DNA from: Ptiloglossa arizonensis
Taxonomy: Eukaryota > Arthropoda > Insecta > Hymenoptera > Colletidae
Assembly (NCBI RefSeq): GCF_051014685.1
Contig: NW_027478964.1
Span: 62,001 to 126,000 of the forward strand
Length of the DNA stretch: 64,000 nt
Direction: 5' to 3'
Position numbers and translations under genes: made by a program. Of this stretch, positions 1 to 14,979 are shown piece after piece; the first letter of the stretch is position 1, and every line of letters starts with the position of its first letter. The notes beneath the pieces are model-generated. The model worked only from the letters and a program-made list of their open reading frames with translations. It was not told the DNA's origin and ran no database searches.

Positions 1-826
1 TAACGTTTAACGTATAACGTGCAACGTATAAGGTATAACGCATAACGTATAACGTACAACGTACAACGTATAACGTATAACGTATAACGTATAACGCATA
101 ACGTATAACGAATAACGTACAACGTATAACGTATAGCGTATAACGTATAACGTATAACGTATAACGTATAACGTATAACGTATAACGTTTAACGTATAAC
201 GTATAACGTATAACGTATAACGTATAACGTATAACGTATAACGTATAACGTATAACGTATAACGTATAACGTATAACGTGTAACGTATAACGTGTAACGT
301 ATAACGTATTACGTATTACGTATAACCTATAACGTCTAACGTATAACGTATAACGTATAACGCATAACGTAAAACGTATAACGTATTACGTTTAGCCTGT
401 AACGTCCAACGTATAACGTATAACGTATAATGTATTACATATTACATATAACGTATAACGTACAACGTATAACGTATAACATATAACGTCTAACGTTTAA
501 CGCATAACGTACAACGTATAATGTATAACGTATAACGTATAACGTATAACGAATAACGTATAACGTATAACGTATAACGTATAACGTATAACGTACAACG
601 TATAACGTATAACGTATAACGTATAACGCATAACGTATAACGCATAACCTACAACGTATAACGTATAGCGTATAACGTATAACGTATAACGTATAACGTA
701 TAACGTATAACGTATAACGTATAACGTATAACGTATAACGTACAACGTATCACGTATAACGTATATCCTATAACGCATAACGTATAACGTATAACGTATA
801 GCGTACAACGTATAACGTATAAAATG
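1..826. repeat. Left flank of the satellite, right-family type
   Basis: Diverged heptamers before the first large duplication. At about 285-410 two GTGTAAC units, a TTACGTA pair, TAACCTA, TAACGTC, a GTAAAAC unit and then TTTAGCC/TGTAACG/TCCAACG occur in order. The same ordered set recurs near 52,030-52,160, 57,060-57,190, 59,215-59,345 and, with indels, 62,370-62,490. This segment therefore belongs to the same higher-order family as the right end of the window. The first TAAAATG cassette (820-826) lies at its right edge. No gene is seen. Confidence 0.85.
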
Positions 827-3800
827 TAACGTCTAACGTTTAACGTATAACGTACAACGTATAACGTATAACGCATAACGTATAACGTACAACGTATAAC
901 GTATACCGTATTACGCATAACCTATAACGTCTAACGTATAACGTATAACGTATATCGTATAACGTATAACGTATAACCTATAACGTCTAACGTATAACGT
1001 ATAACGTATAACGTATAACGTATAACGTATAACGTATAACGTATAACGTATTACGTTTAACCTGTAACGTCCAACGTATAACGTATAACGTATAACGTAT
1101 TACATATTACATATAACGTATAACGTACAACGTATAACGTATAACATATAACGTCTAACGTTTAACGCATAACGTACAACGTATAACGTATAACGTATAA
1201 CGTATAACGTATAACGTATAACGTACAACGTATAACGTATAACGTACAACGTATCACGTATAACGTATATCCTATAACGCATAACGTATATCCAATAACG
1301 CATAACGTATAGCGTATAACGCATAACGTGTACCGTATAACGTATAACGTCAAGCGTATAACGTATAACGTATAACGTATAACATATAACGCATAACGTA
1401 TAACGTATACCGTATAACGTATAACGTCAAACGTATAACGTATAACGTATAACGTATAACGTATAACGCATAACGTATAACGTACAACGTATAACGTATA
1501 ACGTATAACGTATAACGTATAACGAATAACGTATAACGTATAACGTATAACGTATAACGTACAACGTATAACGTATAACGTATAACGTATAACGCATAAC
1601 GTATAACGCATAACGTACAACGTATTACATATTACATATAACGTATAACGCACAACGTATAACGTATAACCTATAACATCTAACGTATAACGTATAACGT
1701 ATAACGTATAACGTATAACGTTTAACGTATAACGTATAACGTATTACGTTTAACCTGTAACGTCCAACGTATAACGTATAACGTATAACGTATTACATAT
1801 TACATATAACGTATAACGTACAACGTATAACGTATAACATATAACGTCTAACGTTTAACGCATAACGTACAACGTATAACGTATAACGTATAACGTATAA
1901 CGTATAACGTACATCGTATCACGTATAACGTATATCCTATAACGCATAACGTATATCCTATAACGCATAACGTATGGCGTATAACGCATAACGTATACCG
2001 TATAACGTAAAACGTCAAGCGTATAACGTATAACGTATAACGTATAACGTATAACGCAAAACGTATAACGTATACCGTATAACGTATAACGTCAAACGTA
2101 TAACGTATAACGTATAACGTATAACGAATAACGCATAACGTATAACGTACAACGTATAACGTATAACGTATAACGTATTACGTTTAACCTGTAACGTCCA
2201 ACGTATAACGTATAACGTATAACGTATTACATATTACATATTACATATAACGTATAACGTACAACGTATAACGTATAACATATAACGTCTAACGTTTAAC
2301 GCATAACGTACAACGTATAACGTATAACGTATAACGTATAACGTATAACGTATAACGTATAACGTATAACGTACAACGTATAACGTATAACGTACATCGT
2401 ATCACGTATAACGTATATCCTATAACGCATAACGTATATCCTATAACGCATAACGTATAGCGTATAACGCATAACGTATACCGTATAACGTATAACGTCA
2501 AGCGTATAACGTTTAACGTATAACGTATAACGTATAACGTATAACGTATAACGCATAACGTATAACGTATACCGTATAACGTATAACCTCAAACGTATAA
2601 CGTATAACGTATAACGTATAACGTATAACGCATAACGTATAACGTACAACGTATAACGTATACCGTATAACGTATAACGTATAACGAATAACGTATAACG
2701 TATAACGTATAACGTATAACGTACAACGTATAACGTATAACGTATAACGTATAACGCATAACGTATAACGCATAACGTACAACGTGTAACGTATAGCGTA
2801 TAACGTATAACGTATAACGTACAACGTATAACGTATAACGTATAACGTACAACGTATAACGTATAACGTATAACGTATAACGCATAACGTATAACGCATA
2901 ACGTATAACGTATAACGTATAACATATAACGCATAACGTTTAACGTATAACGTATAACGTATAACGTATAACGTATAACGTATAACGTACAAGGTATAAC
3001 GTATAACGTATAACGTATAACGTATAACGTGTAACCTATAACGTATAACGTATAACGTATAACGTATAACGTATAACGTATAACGTACAACGTATCACGT
3101 ATAACGTATATCCTATAACGCATAACGTATAACGTATAACGTATAACGTATAGCGTACAACGTATAACGTATAAAATGTAACGTCTAACGTTTAACGTAT
3201 AACGTACAACGTATAACGTATAACGCATAACGTATAACGTACAACGTATAACGTATAACATATAACGTCTAACGTATAAAGTATAACGTATAACGAATAA
3301 CGTATAACGTATAACGTATAACGTATAACGTACAACGTATAACGTATAACGTATAACGTATAACGCATAACGTATAACGCATAACGTACAACGTATAACG
3401 TATAGCGTATAACGTATAACGTATAACGTATAACGTATAACGTATAACGTATAACGTATAACGTATAACGTATAACGTATAACGTATAACGTATAACGTA
3501 TAACGTATAACGTATAACGTATAGCGTATAACGTATAACGTATTACATATTACATATAACGTATAACGTACAACGTATAACGTATAACCTATAACGTCTA
3601 ACGTATAACGTATAACGTATAACGTATAACGTATAACGTATAACGTATAACGTATAACGTATAACGTATAACGTATAACGTATAGCGTATAACGTATAAC
3701 GTATTACATATTACATATAACGTATAACGTACAACGTACAACGTATAACGTATAGCGTATAACGTATAACGTATAACGTATAACGTATAACGCATAACGT

Positions 3801-6800
3801 ATAACGTATAACGAATAACGTATAACGTATTACGTATAACGTATAACGTATAACGTATAACGTATAACGTATAACGTATAACGTATAACGTATAACGCAT
3901 AACGTATAACGCATAAAGTATAACGTATAACGTGTAACGTATAACGTATGACGTATCACGTATAAGGTATGACCTATAACGCATAACGTACTATATAACC
4001 TATAACGTCTAACGTATAACGTATAACGTATAACGTATAACGTATAACGTATAACGTATAACGTATAACGTATAACGTGTAACGTATAACGTATAACGTA
4101 TAACGTATAACGTATAACGTATAACGTATAACGTATAACGTACAACGTATCACGTATAACGTATAACGTATAACGTATTACGTATAACGTATAACGTATA
4201 ACGTATAGCGTACAACGTATAACGTATAAAATGTAACGTCTAACGTTTAACGTATAACGTACAACGTATAACGTATAACGCATAACGTATAACGTACAAC
4301 GTACAACGTATAACGTATAACGTATAACGTATAACGTATAACGTATAACGTATAACGTATAACGTATAACGTATATCCTATAACGCATAACGTATAACGT
4401 ATAACGTATATCGTATAACGTATAACGTTTAACGCATAACGTACAACGTATAACGTATAACGTATAACGTATAACGTATAACGTATAACGTATAACGTAT
4501 AACGTATAACGTATAACGTATAACGTATAACGTATAACGTATAACGTATAACGTATAACGTATAACGTATAACGTATAACGTATAACGTATAACGTATAA
4601 CGTATAACGTATAACGTATAACGTATAACGTATAACGTATAACGTATAACGTATAACGTATAACGTATAACGTATAACGTATAACGTTTAACGTTTAACG
4701 TATAACGTATAACGTATAACGTATAACGTATAACGTATAACGTACAACGTTTAACGTATAACGTATATCGTATAACGTATAACGTATAACGTATAACGTT
4801 TAACGTATAACGTATAAATTATAACGTATAACGTATAACGTATAACGTATAACGTATAACGTATAACGTATAACGTATAACGTATAACGTATAACGTATA
4901 ACGTATAACGTACAACGTACAACGTATAACGTATAACGTATAACGTATAACGTATAACGTATAACGTATAACGTATAACGTATAACGTATAACGTATATC
5001 CTATAACGCATAACGTATAACGTATAACGTATATCGTATAACGTATAACGTTTAACGCATAACGTACAACGTATAACGTATAACGTATAACGTATAACGT
5101 ATAACGTATAACGTATAACGTATAACGTATAACGTATAACGTATAACGTATAACGTATAACGTATAACGTATAACGTATAACGTATAACGTATAACGTAT
5201 AACGTATAACGTATAACGTATAACGTATAACGTATAACGTATAACGTATAACGTATAACGTATAACGTTTAACGTTTAACGTATAACGTATAACGTATAA
5301 CGTATAACGTATAACGTTTAACGTTTAACGTATAACGTATAACGTATAACGTATAACGTATAACGTATAACGTACAACGTTTAACGTATAACGTATATCG
5401 TATAACGTATAACGTATAACGTATAACGTATAACGTATAACGTATAACGTATAACGTATAACGTATAACGTATAACGTTTAACGTATAACGTATAACGTA
5501 TAACGTATAACGTATAACGTATAACGTATAACGTATAACGTATAACGTATAACGTATAGCGTATAACGAATAACGTATAACGTATAACGTATAACGTATA
5601 ACGTACAACGTATATCGTATAACGTATAACGTATAACGTATAACGTATAACGTATAACGTATAACGTATAACGTATAACGTATAACGTATAACGTATAAC
5701 GTATAACGTATAACGTACAACGTATAACGTATAACGTATAACGTATAACGTATAACGTATAACGTATAACGTATAACGTATAACGTATAACGTATAACGT
5801 ATAACGTATATCCTATAACGCATAACGTATAACGTATAACGTATAACGTGTAACGTATAACGTATAACGAATAACGTATAACGTATAACGTATAACGTAT
5901 AACGTACAACGCATAACGTATAACGTACAACGCATAACGTATAACGTATAACGTATAACGCATAACGTATAACGCATAACGTATAACGTATAACGTATAA
6001 CGTATAACGTATAACGTGTAACGTATAACGTATATCCTATAACGCATAACGTATAGCGTATAACGCATAACGTATAACGTATAACGTATAACGTATAACG
6101 TATAACGTATAACGTATAACGTATAACGTATAACGTATAACGTATAACGTATGACGAATACCGTAAAACGTAAAACGTATTACATATTACGCATAACGAG
6201 TAACGTATAACGTATAACGTATAACGTATAACGTATAACGTATAACGAATAACGTACAACGTATAACGTATAACGAATAACGTATAACGTATAACGTATA
6301 ACGTATGACGTATCACGTATAAGGTATGACCTATAACGCATAACGTATAGCGTATAACGCATAACGTATAACGTATAACGTATAACGTATAACGTATAAC
6401 GTATAACGTATAACGTATAACGTATAACGTATAACGTATAACGTATAACGTATAACGCATAACGTATAACGTATAACGTGTAACGTATAACGTATAGCGT
6501 ATAACGTATAACGTATTACATATTACATATAACGTATAACGTACAACGTATAACGTAGAACATATAACGTCTAACGTTTAACGTATAACGTATAACGTAT
6601 AACGTATAACGTTTAACGTATAACGTATAACGTATAACGTATAACGTATAACGTATAACGTATAACGTATAACGTATAACGTATAACGTATAACGTATAA
6701 CGTATAACGTATGACGTATAACGTATAACGTATAACGTATAACTTATAACGTATATCGTATAACGTATAACGTGCAACGTATAACGTATAACGTATAACG

Positions 6801-6872
6801 TATTACGTATTACGTATAACCTATAACGTCTAACGTATAACGTATAACGTATAACGTATAACGTATAATGTA
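827..6872. repeat. 6.05-kb tandem duplication, copy 1
   Basis: This segment is repeated head to tail as 6873-12939. Barcodes match at a constant offset: TGGCGTA at 1975 and 8021 (6,046 bp), TAAAATG at 3173 and 9219 (6,046), the CTATATAACC phase break at 3991 and 10051 (6,060), and the GAATACC cassette at 6156 and 12223 (6,067). The left edge is set by the TAACGTC unit at 827, which reappears at 6873 preceded by a different unit. The copy includes a pure run of about 240 bp (4447-4687) and an odd TAAATTA unit near 4815. No gene is seen. Confidence 0.93.
3991..4000 (+). other. CTATATAACC phase-break junction, founding example
   Basis: The spacing from TAACG to the next TAACC is 12 bp instead of 14, so heptamer register shifts by 2 bp. 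The same junction is at 10051, 46604, 49864 and 55637. Derived forms (CTATAGAACC, CTATATAGCC) are at 59814, 60470, 60790, 61446, 62947, 63592 and about 63902. In every case it follows a TATGACG or TACGACG, TCACGTA, AAGGTA and TGACCTA series, so all copies descend from one deletion. It accounts for the non-multiples of 7 among the duplication lengths. Confidence 0.9.
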
Positions 6873-9800
6873 TAACGTCTAACGTTTAACGTATAACGTA
6901 CAACGTATAACGTATAACGCATAACGTATAACGTACAACGTATAACGTATACCGTATTACGCATAACCTATAACGTCTAACGTATAACGTATAACGTATA
7001 TCGTATAACGTATAACGTATAACCTATAACGTCTAACGTATAACGTATAACGTATAACGTATAACGTATAACGTATAACGTATAACGTATAACGTATTAC
7101 GTTTAACCTGTAACGTCCAACGTATAACGTATAACGTATAACGTATTACATATTACATATAACGTATAACGTACAACGTATAACGTATAACATATAACGT
7201 CTAACGTTTAACGCATAACGTACAACGTATAACGTATAACGTATAACGTATAACGTATAACGTATAACGTACAACGTATAACGTATAACGTACAACGTAT
7301 CACGTATAACGTATATCCTATAACGCATAACGTATATCCAATAACGCATAACGTATAGCGTATAACGCATAACGTGTACCGTATAACGTATAACGTCAAG
7401 CGTATAACGTATAACGTATAACGTATAACATATAACGCATAACGTATAACGTATACCGTATAACGTATAACGTCAAACGTATAACGTATAACGTATAACG
7501 TATAACGTATAACGCATAACGTATAACGTACAACGTATAACGTATAACGTATAACGTATAACGTATAACGAATAACGTATAACGTATAACGTATAACGTA
7601 TAACGTACAACGTATAACGTATAACGTATAACGTATAACGCATAACGTATAACGCATAACGTACAACGTATTACATATTACATATAACGTATAACGCACA
7701 ACGTATAACGTATAACCTATAACATCTAACGTATAACGTATAACGTATAACGTATAACGTATAACGTTTAACGTATAACGTATAACGTATTACGTTTAAC
7801 CTGTAACGTCCAACGTATAACGTATAACGTATAACGTATTACATATTACATATAACGTATAACGTACAACGTATAACGTATAACATATAACGTCTAACGT
7901 TTAACGCATAACGTACAACGTATAACGTATAACGTATAACGTATAACGTATAACGTACATCGTATCACGTATAACGTATATCCTATAACGCATAACGTAT
8001 ATCCTATAACGCATAACGTATGGCGTATAACGCATAACGTATACCGTATAACGTAAAACGTCAAGCGTATAACGTATAACGTATAACGTATAACGTATAA
8101 CGCAAAACGTATAACGTATACCGTATAACGTATAACGTCAAACGTATAACGTATAACGTATAACGTATAACGAATAACGCATAACGTATAACGTACAACG
8201 TATAACGTATAACGTATAACGTATTACGTTTAACCTGTAACGTCCAACGTATAACGTATAACGTATAACGTATTACATATTACATATTACATATAACGTA
8301 TAACGTACAACGTATAACGTATAACATATAACGTCTAACGTTTAACGCATAACGTACAACGTATAACGTATAACGTATAACGTATAACGTATAACGTATA
8401 ACGTATAACGTATAACGTACAACGTATAACGTATAACGTACATCGTATCACGTATAACGTATATCCTATAACGCATAACGTATATCCTATAACGCATAAC
8501 GTATAGCGTATAACGCATAACGTATACCGTATAACGTATAACGTCAAGCGTATAACGTTTAACGTATAACGTATAACGTATAACGTATAACGTATAACGC
8601 ATAACGTATAACGTATACCGTATAACGTATAACCTCAAACGTATAACGTATAACGTATAACGTATAACGTATAACGCATAACGTATAACGTACAACGTAT
8701 AACGTATACCGTATAACGTATAACGTATAACGAATAACGTATAACGTATAACGTATAACGTATAACGTACAACGTATAACGTATAACGTATAACGTATAA
8801 CGCATAACGTATAACGCATAACGTACAACGTGTAACGTATAGCGTATAACGTATAACGTATAACGTACAACGTATAACGTATAACGTATAACGTACAACG
8901 TATAACGTATAACGTATAACGTATAACGCATAACGTATAACGCATAACGTATAACGTATAACGTATAACGTATAACGCATAACGTTTAACGTATAACGTA
9001 TAACGTATAACGTATAACGTATAACGTATAACGTACAAGGTATAACGTATAACGTATAACGTATAACGTATAACGTGTAACCTATAACGTATAACGTATA
9101 ACGTATAACGTATAACGTATAACGTATAACGTACAACGTATCACGTATAACGTATATCCTATAACGCATAACGTATAACGTATAACGTATAACGTATAGC
9201 GTACAACGTATAACGTATAAAATGTAACGTCTAACGTTTAACGTATAACGTACAACGTATAACGTATAACGCATAACGTATAACGTACAACGTATAACGT
9301 ATAACATATAACGTCTAACGTATAAAGTATAACGTATAACGAATAACGTATAACGTATAACGTATAACGTATAACGTACAACGTATAACGTATAACGTAT
9401 AACGTATAACGCATAACGTATAACGCATAACGTACAACGTATAACGTATAGCGTATAACGTATAACGTATAACGTATAACGTATAACGTATAACGTATAA
9501 CGTATAACGTATAACGTATAACGTATAACGTATAACGTATAACGTATAACGTATAACGTATAACGTATAACGTATAGCGTATAACGTATAACGTATTACA
9601 TATTACATATAACGTATAACGTACAACGTATAACGTATAACCTATAACGTCTAACGTATAACGTATAACGTATAACGTATAACGTATAACGTATAACGTA
9701 TAACGTATAACGTATAACGTATAACGTATAACGTATAACGTATAGCGTATAACGTATAACGTATTACATATTACATATAACGTATAACGTACAACGTACA

Positions 9801-12800
9801 ACGTATAACGTATAGCGTATAACGTATAACGTATAACGTATAACGTATAACGCATAACGTATAACGTATAACGAATAACGTATAACGTATTACGTATAAC
9901 GTATAACGTATAACGTATAACGTATAACGTATAACGTATAACGTATAACGTATAACGCATAACGTATAACGCATAAAGTATAACGTATAACGTGTAACGT
10001 ATAACGTATGACGTATCACGTATAAGGTATGACCTATAACGCATAACGTACTATATAACCTATAACGTCTAACGTATAACGTATAACGTATAACGTATAA
10101 CGTATAACGTATAACGTATAACGTATAACGTATAACGTGTAACGTATAACGTATAACGTATAACGTATAACGTATAACGTATAACGTATAACGTATAACG
10201 TACAACGTATCACGTATAACGTATAACGTATAACGTATTACGTATAACGTATAACGTATAACGTATAGCGTACAACGTATAACGTATAAAATGTAACGTC
10301 TAACGTTTAACGTATAACGTACAACGTATAACGTATAACGCATAACGTATAACGTACAACGTACAACGTATAACGTATAACGTATAACGTATAACGTATA
10401 ACGTATAACGTATAACGTATAACGTATAACGTATAACGTATATCCTATAACGCATAACGTATAACGTATAACGTATATCGTATAACGTATAACGTTTAAC
10501 GCATAACGTACAACGTATAACGTATAACGTATAACGTATAACGTATAACGTATAACGTATAACGTATAACGTATAACGTATAACGTATAACGTATAACGT
10601 ATAACGTATAACGTATAACGTATAACGTATAACGTATAACGTATAACGTATAACGTATAACGTATAACGTATAACGTATAACGTATAACGTATAACGTAT
10701 AACGTATAACGTATAACGTATAACGTATAACGTATAACGTATAACGTTTAACGTTTAACGTATAACGTATAACGTATAACGTATAACGTATAACGTATAA
10801 CGTACAACGTTTAACGTATAACGTATATCGTATAACGTATAACGTATAACGTATAACGTTTAACGTATAACGTATAAATTATAACGTATAACGTATAACG
10901 TATAACGTATAACGTATAACGTATAACGTATAACGTATAACGTATAACGTATAACGTATAACGTATAACGTACAACGTACAACGTATAACGTATAACGTA
11001 TAACGTATAACGTATAACGTATAACGTATAACGTATAACGTATAACGTATAACGTATATCCTATAACGCATAACGTATAACGTATAACGTATATCGTATA
11101 ACGTATAACGTTTAACGCATAACGTACAACGTATAACGTATAACGTATAACGTATAACGTATAACGTATAACGTATAACGTATAACGTATAACGTATAAC
11201 GTATAACGTATAACGTATAACGTATAACGTATAACGTATAACGTATAACGTATAACGTATAACGTATAACGTATAACGTATAACGTATAACGTATAACGT
11301 ATAACGTATAACGTATAACGTATAACGTATAACGTTTAACGTTTAACGTATAACGTATAACGTATAACGTATAACGTATAACGTTTAACGTTTAACGTAT
11401 AACGTATAACGTATAACGTATAACGTATAACGTATAACGTACAACGTTTAACGTATAACGTATATCGTATAACGTATAACGTATAACGTATAACGTATAA
11501 CGTATAACGTATAACGTATAACGTATAACGTATAACGTATAACGTTTAACGTATAACGTATAACGTATAACGTATAACGTATAACGTATAACGTATAACG
11601 TATAACGTATAACGTATAACGTATAGCGTATAACGAATAACGTATAACGTATAACGTATAACGTATAACGTACAACGTATATCGTATAACGTATAACGTA
11701 TAACGTATAACGTATAACGTATAACGTATAACGTATAACGTATAACGTATAACGTATAACGTATAACGTATAACGTATAACGTACAACGTATAACGTATA
11801 ACGTATAACGTATAACGTATAACGTATAACGTATAACGTATAACGTATAACGTATAACGTATAACGTATAACGTATATCCTATAACGCATAACGTATAAC
11901 GTATAACGTATAACGTGTAACGTATAACGTATAACGAATAACGTATAACGTATAACGTATAACGTATAACGTACAACGCATAACGTATAACGTACAACGC
12001 ATAACGTATAACGTATAACGTATAACGCATAACGTATAACGCATAACGTATAACGTATAACGTATAACGTATAACGTATAACGTGTAACGTATAACGTAT
12101 ATCCTATAACGCATAACGTATAGCGTATAACGCATAACGTATAACGTATAACGTATAACGTATAACGTATAACGTATAACGTATAACGTATAACGTATAA
12201 CGTATAACGTATAACGTATGACGAATACCGTAAAACGTAAAACGTATTACATATTACGCATAACGAGTAACGTATAACGTATAACGTATAACGTATAACG
12301 TATAACGTATAACGAATAACGTACAACGTATAACGTATAACGAATAACGTATAACGTATAACGTATAACGTATGACGTATCACGTATAAGGTATGACCTA
12401 TAACGCATAACGTATAGCGTATAACGCATAACGTATAACGTATAACGTATAACGTATAACGTATAACGTATAACGTATAACGTATAACGTATAACGTATA
12501 ACGTATAACGTATAACGCATAACGTATAACGTATAACGTGTAACGTATAACGTATAGCGTATAACGTATAACGTATTACATATTACATATAACGTATAAC
12601 GTACAACGTATAACGTAGAACATATAACGTCTAACGTTTAACGTATAACGTATAACGTATAACGTATAACGTTTAACGTATAACGTATAACGTATAACGT
12701 ATAACGTATAACGTATAACGTATAACGTATAACGTATAACGTATAACGTATAACGTATAACGTATAACGTATGACGTATAACGTATAACGTATAACGTAT

Positions 12801-12939
12801 AACTTATAACGTATATCGTATAACGTATAACGTGCAACGTATAACGTATAACGTATAACGTATTACGTATTACGTATAACCTATAACGTCTAACGTATAA
12901 CGTATAACGTATAACGTATAACGTATAATGTATAACGTA
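6873..12939. repeat. 6.07-kb tandem duplication, copy 2
   Basis: Near-perfect copy of 827-6872. The differences I found are one substitution (A at 2924, G at 8970) and three additions of one heptamer each inside pure runs: the TAGCGTA-to-TAGCGTA gap at 3401-3520 is 17 units in copy 1 and 18 in copy 2, the gap at 3520-3681 is 23 versus 24, and one more unit is gained between about 5011 and 5325. The starting offset of 6,046 bp is 864 heptamers minus the 2 bp lost at the CTATATAACC junction. After 12939 the sequence continues differently from 6873, as expected of a tandem duplication that entered one ancestral array. Confidence 0.93.
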
Positions 12940-14979
12940 TAACGTATAACGTATAACGTATAACGTATAACGTATAACGTATAACGTATAACGTATAACG
13001 TATAACGTATAACGTATAACGTATAACGTATAACGTATAACGTATAACGTATAACGTTTAACGTATAACGTATAACGTATAACGTATAACGTATAACGTA
13101 TAACGTATAACGTATAACGTGTAACGTATAACGTATAACGAATAACGTATAACGTATAACGTATAACGTATAACGTACAACGCATAACGTATAACGTATA
13201 ACGTATAACGCATAACGTATAACGCATAACGTATAACGCATAACGTATAACGTATAACGTATAACGTATAACGTATAACGTATAACGTATAACGTATAAC
13301 GTATATCCTATAAAGCATAACGTATAACGTATAACGTATATCGTATAACGTATAACGTTTAACGCATAACGTACAACGTATAACGTATAACGTATAACGT
13401 ATAACGTATAACGTATAACGTATAACGTATAACGTATAACGTATAACGTATAACGTATAACGTATAACGTATAACGTATAACGTATAACGTATAACGTAT
13501 AACGTATAACGTATAACGTATAACGTATAACGTATAACGTATAACGTATAACGTATAACGTATAACGTATAACGTTTAACGTATAACGTATAACGTATAA
13601 CGTATAACGTATAACGTATAACGTACAACGTTTAACGTATAACGTATATCGTATAACGTATAACGTATAACGTATAACGTTTAACGTATAACGTATAACG
13701 TATAACGTATAACGTATAACGTATAACGTATAACGTATAACGTATAACGTATAACGTATAACGTATAACGTATAACGTATAACGTATAACGTATAACGTA
13801 TAACGTTTAACGTATAACGTATAACGTATAACGTATAACGTATAACGTATAACGTACAACGTTTAACGTATAACGTATATCGTATAACGTATAACGTATA
13901 ACGTATAACGTTTAACGTATAACGTATAACGTATTACGTATAACGTATAACGTATAACGTATAACGTATTACGTATAACGTATAACGTATAACGTATAAC
14001 GAATGACGTATAACGTATAACGTATAACGTATAACGTATAACGTATAATGTATAACGTATAACGTATAACGTATAACGTAAAACGTATAACGTATAACGT
14101 ATAACGTATAACGTATAACGTATAACGTATAACGTATAAGGTACAACGTATCACGTATAACGTATATCCTATATCGCATAACGTATATCCTATAACGCAT
14201 AACGTATAGCGTATAACGCATAACGTATACCGTATAACGTATAACGTCAAACGTATAACGTATAACGTATAACGTATAATGTATAACGCATAACGTATAA
14301 CGTATAACGTATAACTTATAACGTATATCGTATAACGTATAACGTGTAACGTATAACGTATAACGTATAACGTATTACGTATTACGTATAACCTATAACG
14401 TCTAACGTATAACGTATAACGTATAACGTATAACGTATAACGTATAACGTATAACGTATAACGTATAACGTATAACGTATAACGTATAACGTATAACGTA
14501 TAACGTATAACGTATAACGTATAACGTATAACGTATAACGTATAACGTATAACGTATAACGTATAACGTATAACGTATAACGTATAACGTATAACGTATA
14601 ACGTATATCCTATAACGTATAACGTATAACGTATAACGTATAACGTATAACGTATAACGTATAACGTATAACGTACAACGTATAACGTATAACGTATATC
14701 CTATAACGCATAACGTATAGCGTATAACGCATAACGTATAACGTATAACGTATAACGTATAACGTATAACGTATAACGTATAACGTATAACGTATAACGT
14801 ATAACGTATAACGTATAACGTATAACGTATAACGTATAACGTATAACGTATAACGTATAACGTATAACGTATAACGTGTAACGAATACCGTAAAACGTAA
14901 AACGTATTACATATTACGCATAACGAGTAACGTATAACGTATAACGTATAACGTATAACGTATAACGTATAACGTATAA
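11550..14979. repeat. 3.43-kb tandem duplication, copy A
   Basis: Repeated as about 14980-18403. Matching barcodes include a TAGCGTA/TAACGAA pair at about 11623 and 15053 (3,430 bp) and the GAATACC cassettes at 12223 and 15653 (3,430) and at 14883 and 18306 (3,423). The offset 3,430 is exactly 490 heptamers. Its left 1.4 kb overlaps the right end of the 6-kb copy 2, so that part of the array exists three times (about 5.48-6.87, 11.55-12.94 and 14.98-16.37 kb). Both breakpoints fall in pure runs and cannot be placed to the base. Confidence 0.9.

Noticed and set aside
820..826. TATAAAATG as a TATA box or start signal
   Set aside because: It is a two-base variant of the heptamer in phase with its neighbours, copied about 34 times with its flanks, and no coding frame lies downstream on the + strand (TAA every 21 bp).
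4447..4687. Palindromes (ACGT, AACGTT) as hairpin or terminator structures
   Set aside because: They are 4-6 bp, occur at every unit or wherever TAACGTT occurs, and form no longer stem. No inverted array segment was found.
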